Assembly (NCBI RefSeq): GCF_019431045.1
Contig: NZ_JAHXPT010000014.1
Span: 1-64,000, forward strand
Source: Clostridium weizhouense
Lineage (GTDB): Bacteria > Bacillota > Clostridia > Clostridiales > Clostridiaceae
Direction of reading: 5' to 3'
DNA: 64,000 bases
Shown: positions 35,670 to 46,352 of the stretch, in pieces
Layout of the letters: each line of letters opens with the position of its first letter
Numbering within the stretch: the first letter of the stretch is position 1
Notes under the pieces: model-generated
Seen by the model: only the letters and a program-made list of their open reading frames with translations
Told to the model about the DNA's origin: nothing
The model's database searches: none
Made by a program: the position numbers and the translations under genes

Positions 35670-36550
35670 AGTTTCTTTTCTCCTCTATGAAGATCTTCAC
35701 CAACATCTCTATGCTCAATTTTAGCTTTATAGTTTTCATTATTTAACCTAGTATAAACTTCATTAGCAATGGCTACAGAACGATGTCTTCCACCAGTACA
35801 TCCTATTGATATTATAAGTTGTCTTTTTCCTTCTTTAATATAATTCGGAATTAAATATCTAAGCATATCTTGTAGTTTATCTATAAAAGTAATAGTCTCT
35901 TCTTGCTTTAAAACATAATCTTTTACAGACTTATCATTTCCTGAATATTGTTTAAGCTCTGGAATGTAAAATGGATTAGGAATAAATCTAACATCAAAAA
36001 CTAAATCCGAGTCTACTGGTATTCCATATTTAAACCCAAAACTTAATACAGTAATTGATAATTGCTTTTCAATTTCAATATGTTCACCATAATTTTCATT
36101 GATTTTTTCTCTTAAATCTCTTATTGCATATTTAGATGTATCTATTATTATATCAGCTCTATTTTTAAGTTCTCTTAATTTACTTCTTTCCTGAATAATT
36201 CCATTTAAAACTCTTCCATCAGGAGATAATGGATGACTTCTTCTAGACTCTTTAAATCTTTTTATAAGAACTTCATCTGATGAATCTAAAAATAATATTT
36301 CGTATTTAAATTCATTCTCTTTTAAATAATTTAATGTCTCAAATAAATCATCAAAGAAAACTCCTCCTCTAATATCAATAACTAAAGCTACTTTTTCAAT
36401 CTTTCCATCACTTTGAGAACATAACTCTGCAAATTTATTAATTAATTTTGGTGGAAGATTATCCACACAAAAATATCCTAAATCTTCTAAACTTCTTGTT
36501 GCTTCTGTTTTACCTGCACCTGATAATCCTGTAACTATAACAAATCTCAT
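35666..36550 (-). CDS. rapZ: RapZ/YvcJ nucleotide-binding protein
   Basis: P-loop protein of 294 aa. Walker A GLSGAGKT is at residues 8-15, and the family signature CTGGRHRSV lies toward the C-terminus. In E. coli RapZ is the adaptor for GlmZ RNA degradation; in Bacillus YvcJ binds and hydrolyses nucleotides and affects competence. The gene precedes yvcK in the conserved cluster and overlaps it by 4 nt. Confidence 0.95.
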   Translation of the reverse strand: MRFVIVTGLSGAGKTEATRSLEDLGYFCVDNLPPKLINKFAELCSQSDGKIEKVALVIDIRGGVFFDDLFETLNYLKENEFKYEILFLDSSDEVLIKRFKESRRSHPLSPDGRVLNGIIQERSKLRELKNRADIIIDTSKYAIRDLREKINENYGEHIEIEKQLSITVLSFGFKYGIPVDSDLVFDVRFIPNPFYIPELKQYSGNDKSVKDYVLKQEETITFIDKLQDMLRYLIPNYIKEGKRQLIISIGCTGGRHRSVAIANEVYTRLNNENYKAKIEHRDVGEDLHRGEKKL

Positions 36551-36751
36551 TACAAACCCTCCTTATTTAATTTATGTTTATTAAAACACTGCCTTTTATC
36601 TAAAATTCTTATTAAATTTCTAAATGACTTCACTTTAAAATTATAACATATCAGTATTATATTTTAGCTTCAAACCATATATTTTAATTTGAAAAATAAA
36701 AACCCAAAAGTTTAATTCTTTTGAGTTTTTACATTGATATAAAAAGTAGTT

Positions 36752-37666
36752 TTAATCTTCACCTATTATCCTTACTTCAGGATATAAATCCACATTAAAT
36801 TGTATTTTAACTTCTTCTTGAACATGCTTTATAACTGCTAAAATATCTTTAGCTGTTGCATTTGATTTATTTATTACAAAACCTGAATGTTTATCAGAAA
36901 CAGCAGCTCCGCCAATAGTAAATCCTTTTAATCCAGCATCTTCAATTAATTTTCCTGCAAAATGTCCTTCTGGTCTTTTAAATGTGCTTCCAGCTGATGG
37001 ATACTCTAAAGGCTGTCTCTCTTCTCTTCTTTGAGTTAAATCTGAAACTCTACTTTCAACTTTTTCTTTTTCTCCATCTTTAAGATCAAATGTTGCACTT
37101 AAAACAACATAACCTTTTTTCATAACTATAGAAGTTCTATAACCCAATTCTAATTCATCTTTAGATAAAGTAATAATTTTACCCTCATCATTAATAACTT
37201 CTGCTTCTTTAATAACAAAAGATATTTCACCATCATAAGCGCCTGCATTCATAAATACAGCACCACCTACACTACCTGGAATTCCACATGCAAATTCAAA
37301 TCCTGTTAATGATGCATTTAATGCTTGATTTGAAACATCTTTAAGCAACGCACCACACTCTGCTTTTATTATATTATTGTTTCTTTCTATATTATTAAGA
37401 TCACATAACTTTATAACAACGCCTCTAATTCCTGAATCTTTTACTAAAATATTAGATCCATTTCCTATAACGTAAAAAGGAATATTGTTAGACTTACATA
37501 TTTTAATAGCTTCTACTATTTGTTCTTTAGTATTTGGAGTTAAAAGTATATCTACTGGTCCCCCAACTTTAAAATGTGTATGTTCACTCATTTTGGCATT
37601 CTGTTGTATCTGTGTCTCTTTGTATAAAGTGCTAAACAAACCCTTATATTTTTCATTTTGATCCAT
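36752..37666 (-). CDS. murB: UDP-N-acetylenolpyruvoylglucosamine reductase
   Basis: FAD enzyme of 304 aa reducing UDP-GlcNAc-enolpyruvate to UDP-MurNAc in peptidoglycan synthesis. FAD-binding segments are [13 protein letters not shown] and [16 protein letters not shown]; catalytic-domain segments are YRTSIVM and [22 protein letters not shown] (the serine that protonates the product lies in GSTF). The frame opens five codons upstream at a TTG, but ATG at 37666 follows GAGGAG with 7-nt spacing. A poly-A/T-flanked hairpin around 36700-36730 may end the transcript. Confidence 0.95.
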   Translation of the reverse strand: MDQNEKYKGLFSTLYKETQIQQNAKMSEHTHFKVGGPVDILLTPNTKEQIVEAIKICKSNNIPFYVIGNGSNILVKDSGIRGVVIKLCDLNNIERNNNIIKAECGALLKDVSNQALNASLTGFEFACGIPGSVGGAVFMNAGAYDGEISFVIKEAEVINDEGKIITLSKDELELGYRTSIVMKKGYVVLSATFDLKDGEKEKVESRVSDLTQRREERQPLEYPSAGSTFKRPEGHFAGKLIEDAGLKGFTIGGAAVSDKHSGFVINKSNATAKDILAVIKHVQEEVKIQFNVDLYPEVRIIGED

Positions 37667-37768
37667 TCTAAAACTCCTCAAATACTGATATTAATTTTAT
37701 TAAAGATAGTATAATTATTTCATCTTCTAAAACAATTAATTATTATTTCCGTATTATTATAGCATAAT

Positions 37769-39643
37769 TTATTTATTCTGTTCATTTTTTTTAAAATAAG
37801 ATAAAATGCTATTTGCAGACTTATTATCTATAGATTCAGTTTCTAAAAGTTCCTCTAATGTAGCTTTTTTTATATTATCAATACTTCCAAATTTCATAAG
37901 CAACGATCTTCTTCTTTTTTCTCCAATATACGGTATATCTTCTAATACAGAATGTAGCGTTTTTTTATCTCTTAGTGTTCTATGATATGTTATTGCAAAC
38001 CTATGTACTTCATCTTGTATTCTTCTTATCAATTGCATAAGATTAGAACTTCTATTTATAATAATCTCTTCGTTATTATATATTATTCCTCTTGTTGAAT
38101 GATGGTTATCTTTAACTAGACCACATACTGGTATCTCTATACTTAATTTATTTAAAATCTCTTTAGCTACGTTAATTTGACCTTTTCCTCCATCCATCAT
38201 AATTAAATCTGGGAAATTAGAGAATTTTCCATTAGAAAATTGTAGATTTCTATCTTGAATTTGTTTTATCTCCTCTAATCCACGAAGGAATCTTCTTTCT
38301 AATATTTCCCTCATACTATCATATTCATTTCCATTTTTTACTGATTTTATGCCAAATCTTCTATAATCACTATTTTTAGCTTTACCTTGCTCAAATACTA
38401 TCATAGAGCCTACAGAATCTACACCTTGTATGTTAGAAATATCATATGCCTCTATGCGCATTGGTATATCATCTAAAGCTAGTAATTGTTGTATTTCTTC
38501 TAAACACAGTCTATTATTTTTTTCGTCTTTTAAAATTTTTTCTTTAAATTGTTCTAATGTAACTTTAGCATTACTTTTTACTAATTCAAGCATTTCTTTT
38601 TTACTTCCTTTTACAGGAACTTTAACCCAAACTTTAGATCCTCTTTTTATTGTCAAAAACTCTTCTAAAATTTCAGTATCATCAGTTTGAGGAATATAGA
38701 TATTTTTAGGTACCTTAGATGTTCCTTTATAAAATGAAATAATAAATTGTGATAAAATACTTGAATCTTCTTGATATGTACTATTTTCAATTATAAAATG
38801 TTCTCTTCCAGTTACTTTTCCATCTCTTAAAAAGAATACTTGAACACAACAATCTTTATCATCTTTATACAAATTGATAAAATCTTCATCACCTTCTTGA
38901 GATTTAAAAATCTTTTGCTTTTCAATTATATTATCTATAGCAATTATCTTATCTCTTAATGAAGCTGCTTTTTCAAATTCTAATTGAGATGAAAATTCAT
39001 CCATTTCTTTTTTTAACTTACTAACAATAGTTTTATCTTTTCCACTTAAAACATCCATAACTTCATTTATCATATTTCTATATTCATCAATAGAAACATA
39101 TCCTGCACAAGGTGCATTACATTTTTTAATATGATAATTTAAACATGGTCTTGTTGGTACTCCCCCATCAGTTATAGCTTTTTTGCATGTCCTTATTGGA
39201 AATATTTTTTTTATTAAGTTCATTGTTTCATATACTGATGAAACGTTAGTATATGGTCCAAAATATTTATTTCCATCCTTAGCATATTTCCTTGTAATAA
39301 AAATCTTTGGAAAGTCTTCATTTACAGTTACTTTTATAAAAGGATAAAATTTATCATCTTTTAAAAGTATATTATATTTAGGACTATATTTCTTTATTAA
39401 ATTACATTCTAAAATTAAAGCTTCCATTTCAGAATCTGTAACTATATATTCAAATTCCGAAATATTTTTTACCATTGTTTTAACTTTCTCTGAATGATTT
39501 TTAGAGTTTTGAAAGTATTGTCTAATTCTATTTTTTAATATTTTAGCTTTACCAACATATATAACTTCACCAAGTTCATTTTTCATTAAATATACCCCTG
39601 GCTTTTCTGGTAAAATCTTTAATTGGTTTTTAAAATCAAAAAT
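37769..39643 (-). CDS. uvrC: Excinuclease ABC subunit C, probable ATT start
   Basis: Nucleotide-excision-repair endonuclease of about 624 aa. The GIY-YIG domain (LPEKPGVYLMKN...VIYVGKAKILKNRIRQYF) is N-terminal; a cysteine cluster (CKK...CLNYHIKKCNAPC), the UVR motif (SSQLEFEKAASLRDKI), the RNase H-like endonuclease domain and C-terminal helix-hairpin-helix motifs follow. Known clostridial UvrC proteins begin MFDF. Here the matching residue is encoded by ATT at 39643-39641, and GGAGGTG lies 8 nt upstream of it. The only other in-frame initiators are a TTG at 39658 without a ribosome site and a GTG at 39652 inside the site. Confidence 0.93.
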   Translation of the reverse strand: MFDFKNQLKILPEKPGVYLMKNELGEVIYVGKAKILKNRIRQYFQNSKNHSEKVKTMVKNISEFEYIVTDSEMEALILECNLIKKYSPKYNILLKDDKFYPFIKVTVNEDFPKIFITRKYAKDGNKYFGPYTNVSSVYETMNLIKKIFPIRTCKKAITDGGVPTRPCLNYHIKKCNAPCAGYVSIDEYRNMINEVMDVLSGKDKTIVSKLKKEMDEFSSQLEFEKAASLRDKIIAIDNIIEKQKIFKSQEGDEDFINLYKDDKDCCVQVFFLRDGKVTGREHFIIENSTYQEDSSILSQFIISFYKGTSKVPKNIYIPQTDDTEILEEFLTIKRGSKVWVKVPVKGSKKEMLELVKSNAKVTLEQFKEKILKDEKNNRLCLEEIQQLLALDDIPMRIEAYDISNIQGVDSVGSMIVFEQGKAKNSDYRRFGIKSVKNGNEYDSMREILERRFLRGLEEIKQIQDRNLQFSNGKFSNFPDLIMMDGGKGQINVAKEILNKLSIEIPVCGLVKDNHHSTRGIIYNNEEIIINRSSNLMQLIRRIQDEVHRFAITYHRTLRDKKTLHSVLEDIPYIGEKRRRSLLMKFGSIDNIKKATLEELLETESIDNKSANSILSYFKKNEQNK

Positions 39644-39666
39644 TTCAATCACCTCCAAAGTATTTT

Positions 39667-39704
39667 AGGCACATCAAAGAAAATAATGGTTCAAAGATGT
39701 GCCT
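39667..39704 (-). repeat. Family 2 repeat, 38-bp derivative S1
   Basis: A short hairpin, AGGCACATC ... GATGTGCCT, whose first 30 or so bases match one end of the full-length family 2 elements, joined directly to the opposite terminal repeat. It lies 33 nt after the pbpA stop and just before uvrC, and may act as a weak terminator. The same-length derivative recurs at 42974. Confidence 0.8.
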
Positions 39705-39737
39705 TAAATTTATTTTAAATCATTCTAGAGTAAGTAG

Positions 39738-41216
39738 TTATTTAGATAAAGCTGTCTTAATAACTCTTCCAGCAGTTTGAGCTGCTGCCCCTGCTCCAAA
39801 TCCCCCATTTTCTACTATAACAGCAACTGCTACTTTGGGATCCTTTTCTGGAGCAAATCCTATAAACCATGAATGTGGAGTAGCATCCTGCCCATTAGAA
39901 AGTTTATAATCTGCTGTACCTGTTTTTCCGCAAGTATTGGTTCCTTGAAAAATACTCCAACTACCATTAACTCTAGAATCAACTAAGTTTTTCATATACT
40001 CTGTTATTATTTCAGCATCTTTTGCAGACATAACTTGTTTATTTACTTTTGGATCTATAGTTTTAACAGTATTTCCATTTTGGTCAATTATAGTATTTAC
40101 TAATTTAGGTTCCATCATTTTTCCATCATTTGCAATAGTACCTGCTACTAATGCCATTTGCATTGGCGTTGCTAAAATACTACTTTGACCTATTCCAGTT
40201 TGAGCTATGCTACCAACCTCAGCTTTTTTCAATGTTGGAAACTGGCTTTTTTGTATTGTAAATCCATTTGCTTCAATAGAGTTGTTAAAACCAAATTTTT
40301 CTGCTGTTTCTTTTAATTTATCGTTTCCTAATTCCATAGCTAAACCACCAAAAACTACATTACTAGATACTCTAAATGCTTCTTTAAGATCTAACGAACC
40401 ATATGCCGCTCCACCAGCGTTACTTAATGACTGCTTTTCATTAAAAACTAATTTACCATCATCTTGAAATGTTCTGTTAGTAATTCCAGCTATATTTTCT
40501 AAAGCACTTGTAAGTGTTATTGTCTTAAATGTTGATCCTGGAGGATACAATCCATATGTAGCTCTATTAATTAATGGTGTATCCTCAGCTTTTCCTTCAT
40601 TAGCTGCTTTCATAGAACCCGCTAAATCATTAGGATTATATGTTGGTTTAGATACCATTGCTAATACTTCTCCCGTTTTGGGATTTAAAGCAACAACTGC
40701 CCCTTTATTATTTCCTAATGCATCATATGCAATTTTTTGAATATCTGGATCTAAAGTTGTTATTATACTATTACCAATCTTATTATTATCTTCACTTCTA
40801 TTTTTAAACAAATCTTTTAATTTATCAAAACTAAAATCTTTAGTTAAATTTATTAATTCACCATTGATAGAACTATCTGTTGTTAATTCCTTGCCATAGG
40901 AATCTTCAAGTCCTGTCCTCTTGTAAACTGGATCTACATATCCTAGAACATGAGTATATAAATCACCATAAACATATTCTCTCTTTTGTGTAAGAGCATC
41001 TTTTCTTTCACTCTTCGTTAAAGCATTTTTATTTCTATCATATATGGTTCCTCTTAATACTTTATTTTGTTCAGCCCATATTCTCTTATTTCCTTGTTGC
41101 TCTGCAATATCTGGAGCTTTAAATACTTGAAAATAAGCAATATATGATATAAGACCTACAAAACAAAATAAAAAAACAACCATTACCTTTTTTACACTAT
41201 TTGAAATATCATTCAT
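39738..41216 (-). CDS. pbpA: Penicillin-binding protein, transpeptidase (PbpA/FtsI type)
   Basis: Class B penicillin-binding protein of 492 aa. An N-terminal membrane helix (about 10-30) is followed by a dimerisation region and the transpeptidase domain with the active-site motifs STFK (GSTFKTITL), SSN (VSSNVVFG) and KTG (CGKTGTAD). It cross-links peptidoglycan outside the membrane. It starts 3 nt after the FtsW/RodA-type gene, using the ribosome site at that gene's end, and forms an enzyme pair with it. Confidence 0.92.
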   Translation of the reverse strand: MNDISNSVKKVMVVFLFCFVGLISYIAYFQVFKAPDIAEQQGNKRIWAEQNKVLRGTIYDRNKNALTKSERKDALTQKREYVYGDLYTHVLGYVDPVYKRTGLEDSYGKELTTDSSINGELINLTKDFSFDKLKDLFKNRSEDNNKIGNSIITTLDPDIQKIAYDALGNNKGAVVALNPKTGEVLAMVSKPTYNPNDLAGSMKAANEGKAEDTPLINRATYGLYPPGSTFKTITLTSALENIAGITNRTFQDDGKLVFNEKQSLSNAGGAAYGSLDLKEAFRVSSNVVFGGLAMELGNDKLKETAEKFGFNNSIEANGFTIQKSQFPTLKKAEVGSIAQTGIGQSSILATPMQMALVAGTIANDGKMMEPKLVNTIIDQNGNTVKTIDPKVNKQVMSAKDAEIITEYMKNLVDSRVNGSWSIFQGTNTCGKTGTADYKLSNGQDATPHSWFIGFAPEKDPKVAVAVIVENGGFGAGAAAQTAGRVIKTALSK

Positions 41217-41219
41217 TGC

Positions 41220-42440
41220 TTATCCCTCCTCTGATATCTTCTGAAGTATAGCAAGTGAAAAGAACATAGTTATAACTGATGAACCTCCATAACTAATTAG
41301 AGGTAATGTAATACCTGTTAATGGTATTACTGCAAATACACCACCAATAATAACCAAAACTTGGCATGCTATCATTGAACTAAATCCTATTGTATTTAAC
41401 TGAGAAAATCTATCTTTAATAATAAATGCTGATCTCATTCCTCTATAAAACATTAAGAAATATATAATCATAACTCCAAGTCCAATAATTATTCCAAGTT
41501 CTTCACAAATTACTGCAAATATAAAATCTGAAGTATTAATTGGAACAAATCCTGGATATCCTTTTCCTAATCCGCTTCCAAAAAGCCCCCCAGATGAAAT
41601 AGCATACATTCCCTCTACTATTTGATATCCTTGACCAGTTGGATCGCTCCAAGGATTTCTCCATATTTGTACTCTTTGTCTTACATGACCGAATAAATTG
41701 TAAGCAACAAAAGCTCCTGCTAAAAACAAAACTAAACTTATTATTACATATTTCTTTTTTCCTGTTCCAACATAAAGCATCGTAACTGCTATTCCAAAAA
41801 ATATTAAAGCTGATCCCAAATCTTTTTGAAGAACCATACAACCTAATGAAAACATAACTACTAAAGCAGGTTCCCAAAGTTGTTTAAAATCTTCTATAAT
41901 ATTGTTTTTATCTTCATAACCTTGAAGTGCTGCAGCAAGATACAACACAAATGCTACCTTACCAAATTCTGATGGTTGGAATCCTGTACCGCCAATAAAT
42001 ATCCAGTTAGTTGATCCATTTACTTCTCTACCAAATATTAAAGCTAATGGCATTAGAATTAATGTTATTCCCATGAATACCCATTTATATTTCCCAAATT
42101 CTCGTATGTCTGGTATTGATAGAATAATAACCATATAAATAATAATACCTGCTGTCACCCAAATTAATTGTTTGAATGCAACATCACTATCTAATCTATA
42201 TAACACAGCTATACCTATAACTGACAATATACATGAAAATATAAATAAAAACCTATCACCATTAGGATAAAATTTTTTCATTAAAACTTTAGCCACAGTG
42301 ATTAAAATACATATCATTAATCCCATATATATTGCACCTTTATCTATAGGATCTTTTAATATAGCTAAATTAACAAAAAGTGCCATACACAATAAGTAAG
42401 TTAACACCATTAACTTGCTATCACCATTTTTCGTCCTCAC
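41220..42440 (-). CDS. FtsW/RodA/SpoVE-family peptidoglycan polymerase
   Basis: Integral membrane protein of 406 aa with about ten membrane helices. SEDS-family landmarks are the WR/GSTNWIFIGGTGFQPSEFGKVAFVLYLA region, QKDLGSALIFFG, and the C-terminal VIPLTGITLPLISYGGSSVI. It polymerises glycan strands and partners with the class B PBP encoded next. It starts at GTG (42440) behind GAGGTGA. Whether it serves elongation, division or sporulation cannot be settled from sequence. Confidence 0.92.
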   Translation of the reverse strand: MRTKNGDSKLMVLTYLLCMALFVNLAILKDPIDKGAIYMGLMICILITVAKVLMKKFYPNGDRFLFIFSCILSVIGIAVLYRLDSDVAFKQLIWVTAGIIIYMVIILSIPDIREFGKYKWVFMGITLILMPLALIFGREVNGSTNWIFIGGTGFQPSEFGKVAFVLYLAAALQGYEDKNNIIEDFKQLWEPALVVMFSLGCMVLQKDLGSALIFFGIAVTMLYVGTGKKKYVIISLVLFLAGAFVAYNLFGHVRQRVQIWRNPWSDPTGQGYQIVEGMYAISSGGLFGSGLGKGYPGFVPINTSDFIFAVICEELGIIIGLGVMIIYFLMFYRGMRSAFIIKDRFSQLNTIGFSSMIACQVLVIIGGVFAVIPLTGITLPLISYGGSSVITMFFSLAILQKISEEG

Positions 42441-42464
42441 GATTTCACCTCATCCGCTAATCTT

Positions 42465-42911
42465 TTAGCTTAAAACTTTAAAAACAGAAGTTCCTATTCT
42501 TATTTCGTCTTTATTAGATAATTTTTGTTTACCTCTTATTTTATTTCCATTGACATAAGTACCGTTAGTACTTTCTAAATCTTCTATTATCAATCCCATA
42601 TTCCGTACAATTATTTTCGCATGATTTCCTGATACATGTTGATCAGATAATACAATTGAATTATTATCTTTTCTTCCTATACTAATATCCATTCTTACTG
42701 GAATAACTGAGCCTTCTTTTAAGTCAGCATTAACACCACATCTTAATATTTCTAGTCCAAAATTTCCTCTAGAATGATTAATAGGTTTTCTTCTTTTTGA
42801 ACCACCTTTAATATCTTTATACATTATTTTTAGAGCATAATAAATAATTACATATAATACAATAATAAAAATTACTCCAAATATTCCAGTAGATACTTTT
42901 GAAAAATTCAT
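42465..42911 (-). CDS. FHA-domain membrane protein
   Basis: A 148-residue protein with one N-terminal membrane helix (about 8-30) and a C-terminal FHA domain (about 75-145) showing the core ISIGRKDNNSIVL ... VSGNHAKII ... STNGTYVN. FHA domains bind phosphothreonine peptides. It is the first gene of an FHA-FtsW-PBP cassette resembling clostridial and actinobacterial clusters that also carry a Ser/Thr kinase and phosphatase; neither is present here. It probably recruits or senses phosphorylated partners at cell-wall synthesis sites. Confidence 0.88.
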   Translation of the reverse strand: MNFSKVSTGIFGVIFIIVLYVIIYYALKIMYKDIKGGSKRRKPINHSRGNFGLEILRCGVNADLKEGSVIPVRMDISIGRKDNNSIVLSDQHVSGNHAKIIVRNMGLIIEDLESTNGTYVNGNKIRGKQKLSNKDEIRIGTSVFKVLS

Positions 42912-42973
42912 AACTTCACCTCAATATCTATTTCCTATATCATAATAATGATTATACAACAAAAAAATTAATT

Positions 42974-43011
42974 AGGCACATCAAAGAAAATATTAGTTCA
43001 AAAATGTGCCT
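42974..43011 (-). repeat. Family 2 repeat, 38-bp derivative S2
   Basis: Nearly identical to the derivative at 39667 (AGGCACATC arm and ATGTGCCT arm, 38 bp). It lies 32 nt after the uvrA stop and is followed on the minus strand by AATTAATTTTTTTG, so it probably serves as the uvrA terminator. Confidence 0.8.
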
Positions 43012-43043
43012 TATATTTTTTGGGATCTATTTTTTTATTTAAA

Positions 43044-45866
43044 TCATAATAATTTTTTTAAATACTTACCTGTATACGACTCTTTTACTTTACATAGTTC
43101 TTCTGGTGTACCTGTTTTAATAATAGTACCACCTTTATCTCCACCTTCTGGTCCTAAATCTATCAAATAATCTGCACATTTAATCATATCTAAATTATGT
43201 TCGATTACTACAACCGTATTTCCTGCATTTACTAATCTTTGCAATATCTGAATTAATCTATTAACATCATCAACATGAAGACCAGTTGTAGGTTCATCTA
43301 AAATATATAGAGTCTTTCCTGTACTTCTTTTTGAAAGTTCTGTAGCTAGTTTTATTCTTTGAGCTTCTCCTCCTGATAGTTGAGTAGAAGGTTGACCTAA
43401 TCTTATATAACCTAGCCCTACATCATTTAATGTTTTTAATTTATTTTTAATCCTTGGTATATTTTCAAAGAATTCCAAAGCTTCTTCAACTGTCATTTTT
43501 AATATATCATCTATATTTTTACCCTTATATTTAACTTCTAAAGTTTCTCTATTATATCTTTTTCCTTTACATACTTCGCAAGGTACATAAACATCAGATA
43601 AAAATTGCATTTCAATTTTTATTATTCCATCTCCAGAACAAGCTTCACATCTTCCTCCTTTAACATTAAAACTAAATCTTCCTTGCTTATATCCTCTCAT
43701 TTTAGCTTCATTAGTTTGAGAGAAAAGTTCTCTTATTATATCAAATGTTCCGGTATATGTAGCTGGATTAGAACGTGGAGTTCTTCCTATAGGACTTTGG
43801 TCTATATCTATTATTTTATCTATGTTTTCATATCCTTTTATTTCTTTATACTTTCCTACTGGGTTTTTACTCTTATTTATTATTCTATTTAATCCTTTAT
43901 ATAGTATTTCATTAACAAAAGTACTCTTTCCTGATCCAGAAACTCCTGTAACTATAGTAAAAGTTTCTAATGGAATAGATACATTTATATTCTTTAAATT
44001 ATTTTCTTGTGCTCCAGTAACAGTTATTTGTTTTCCATTACCTTTTCTTCTTTCACTTGGTACATCAATAAATTTTTCTCCTGTTAAATATTGTCCTGTA
44101 ATTGATTCTTTACATTCTTTAATCTCATCAACAGTTCCTACTGCAACAACTTCTCCTCCATGCTCTCCAGCTCTAGGGCCAATATCAACAATACAATCTG
44201 CTTCTCTTATAGTATCTTCATCATGTTCAACAACAATAACAGTATTACCTACATCTCTTAAATTCTTTAAAGTTTTTATAAGTCTATCATTATCTCTTTG
44301 GTGAAGTCCTATACTAGGTTCATCTAATATATATAAAACCCCCATTAATGAAGATCCTATTTGAGTTGCTAATCTTATTCTTTGAGATTCTCCACCTGAT
44401 AAAGTTCCTGATTTTCTTGATAGATTTAAATAATTAAGTCCAACATCAAGTAAAAATTGAAGTCTATTTCTAATTTCCTTTACAATTTGTTCACTAATTA
44501 TCTTATTCTTCTCAGAAAATTCTATGCTATTTAAAAAATCTAATTCTTCATTTATTGGCAAATTGGTAAACTCATATATATTTTTTCTACCAACTTTAAC
44601 TGCTAATGCTTCTTTTTTTAATCTTGCCCCTTTACATTTAGGACAAAAATTATCACTCATATATTGCTCAATTTCGCCTTTTATATAATCTGAATTAGTT
44701 TCTCTATATCTTCTTTTTAAGGCATTTATTTCACCCTCAAATGCATAATTGTAAGTAGCTTTTACACCTTCTTTAGTATAAGTTACTTTAAGCTTCTTTC
44801 CATTAGTTCCATATAATAATAAATCAATTTCTTCTTTAGTTAAATCCTTTATTGGTACATTTAAATGTAACCCACACTCTTTCTCTAATGCTTTTAATAT
44901 TGCATATGTCCAAGAATCTTCTTTTAGTCTACCTGATCCCCAACTTGCTACTGCACCATCCATTATACTAAGGTCTTTATTAGGAATAACTAATTTTTCA
45001 TCAATCTCAAATAATGTTCCTAATCCGTCACAGTAATCACATTTTCCAAATGGTGAATTAAACGAAAATAACCTAGGTGCAAGTTCATCTAAGCTTATTC
45101 CGCAATCTGGACAAGAAAATCTTTCACTAAATAAAACATCCTCTTTTCCTATAATATTAGCTATTACTAATCCTTCTCCAAGTTTTAAAGCAGACTCAAT
45201 AGATTCTGACAATCTTCCTGCTATATCCTCTTTTATAACAATTCTGTCTATAACTGCTTCTATATTATGTTTTTTAGTTTTTTCTAATATAACTTCTTCT
45301 TCAGTTAAATCATATATTTCCCCATCTATCCTAGCTCTAATAAAACCATTTCTTTTTATGTTCTCTAATATCTTTTCATGATTACCCTTTCTTCCACGAA
45401 CTACTGGTGCTAATATTTGAATCTTAGTTTTATCCCCATAAGACATTATTTTATCTACTATTTGATCCACAGACTGTTGTGAAATCTCTTTGCCACACTT
45501 AGGACAATGTGGAACACCAACTCTTGCGTACAATAATCTTAAATAATCATAAATTTCTGTTATAGTTCCAACTGTAGATCTTGGATTTTTGCTTGTAGTC
45601 TTTTGATCTATCGATATTGCTGGAGATAATCCTTCTATGTATTCTACATCTGGTTTATCCATTTGACCTAAAAATTGTCTTGCATAAGAAGATAATGATT
45701 CTACGTAACGTCTTTGCCCTTCAGCATATAATGTATCAAAAGCTAACGAAGATTTTCCTGACCCTGATAACCCAGTAAATACAACTAACTTATCTCTGGG
45801 TATTTCTAAACTTACATTTTTTAAATTATTAACTTTTGCTCCCTTAATTACTATCTTATCGTTCAT
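43044..45866 (-). CDS. uvrA: Excinuclease ABC subunit A
   Basis: DNA-damage-recognition ATPase of 940 aa with two ABC modules. The first Walker A is GLSGSGKS near residue 32 and the second is GVSGSGKS near residue 640. Zinc cysteines CPKCGKEI..., CPDCGIS...CDYCDG and CEACSGDG...CEVCKG, and signature motifs [12 protein letters not shown] and [12 protein letters not shown] are present. It normally forms an operon with uvrB. Here 486 nt including a family 2 repeat separate them, so a separate promoter (a TATAAT lies near 45917) may be needed. Confidence 0.97.
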   Translation of the reverse strand: MNDKIVIKGAKVNNLKNVSLEIPRDKLVVFTGLSGSGKSSLAFDTLYAEGQRRYVESLSSYARQFLGQMDKPDVEYIEGLSPAISIDQKTTSKNPRSTVGTITEIYDYLRLLYARVGVPHCPKCGKEISQQSVDQIVDKIMSYGDKTKIQILAPVVRGRKGNHEKILENIKRNGFIRARIDGEIYDLTEEEVILEKTKKHNIEAVIDRIVIKEDIAGRLSESIESALKLGEGLVIANIIGKEDVLFSERFSCPDCGISLDELAPRLFSFNSPFGKCDYCDGLGTLFEIDEKLVIPNKDLSIMDGAVASWGSGRLKEDSWTYAILKALEKECGLHLNVPIKDLTKEEIDLLLYGTNGKKLKVTYTKEGVKATYNYAFEGEINALKRRYRETNSDYIKGEIEQYMSDNFCPKCKGARLKKEALAVKVGRKNIYEFTNLPINEELDFLNSIEFSEKNKIISEQIVKEIRNRLQFLLDVGLNYLNLSRKSGTLSGGESQRIRLATQIGSSLMGVLYILDEPSIGLHQRDNDRLIKTLKNLRDVGNTVIVVEHDEDTIREADCIVDIGPRAGEHGGEVVAVGTVDEIKECKESITGQYLTGEKFIDVPSERRKGNGKQITVTGAQENNLKNINVSIPLETFTIVTGVSGSGKSTFVNEILYKGLNRIINKSKNPVGKYKEIKGYENIDKIIDIDQSPIGRTPRSNPATYTGTFDIIRELFSQTNEAKMRGYKQGRFSFNVKGGRCEACSGDGIIKIEMQFLSDVYVPCEVCKGKRYNRETLEVKYKGKNIDDILKMTVEEALEFFENIPRIKNKLKTLNDVGLGYIRLGQPSTQLSGGEAQRIKLATELSKRSTGKTLYILDEPTTGLHVDDVNRLIQILQRLVNAGNTVVVIEHNLDMIKCADYLIDLGPEGGDKGGTIIKTGTPEELCKVKESYTGKYLKKLL

Positions 45867-46190
45867 ACTACCCCTCTTTTCTAATATGCTTTAAAATACC
45901 AGTTAATTATTATACTAAATACTAATATTGTTCTAAAACATAATCTTAAATTTAATTTTCAATACACTTAATATAAAAATTCTTTAACTTAATATATTAG
46001 AAATATAAAAATAAGGGAATCATTGTATCTTCAACTTTATTATAAGTAATATTCAAAAAAATAATAAATCTATATATTTAATCTAATATTCTTTTATCTG
46101 TCTAAAGCCTTATCATTTAATAATACTGCAAATAATATAAATTATTATGAATATATTATTAAATTAATCTTACAACTGTATTCCCTATTT
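45867..46190. other. uvrB-uvrA intergenic region outside the repeat
   Basis: An AT-rich stretch without a plausible reading frame. TATAAT on the minus strand near 45917 could be the -10 box of a uvrA promoter; its -35 match is poor. Confidence 0.3.
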
Positions 46191-46349
46191 AGGCATATTC
46201 AAAAAATAATAAGTTAATCTCTTGGTCTATTTTGTGTCATACTTCGTCAGCGAACTCTCGCAATAGCCCGACTATTCCGAGGCTTCACTCCCTTGTCTGA
46301 CGCAAAATATCCTCAAAATCTTTGACTTATTATTTTATTTCATATACCT
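46191..46349 (+). repeat. Family 2 palindromic repeat, copy 2
   Basis: A 159-bp element aligning with 32230-32388 (opposite orientation) and 56544-56691 (same orientation). The AGGCATATTC and ATATACCT ends, the TTTGTGTCA / TGACGCAAA inner arms and a GC-richer centre are visible. It lies 3 nt downstream of the uvrB stop and interrupts the uvrB-uvrA junction. Confidence 0.85.
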
Positions 46350-46352
46350 TAA

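Noticed and set aside
41536-41877. A 113-codon minus-strand frame inside the FtsW-type gene
   Set aside because: It is another frame of a well-conserved membrane protein, with biased composition and no ribosome site.
43822-44304. A 160-codon plus-strand frame inside uvrA
   Set aside because: Antisense shadow of a highly conserved gene; no ribosome site or family resemblance.
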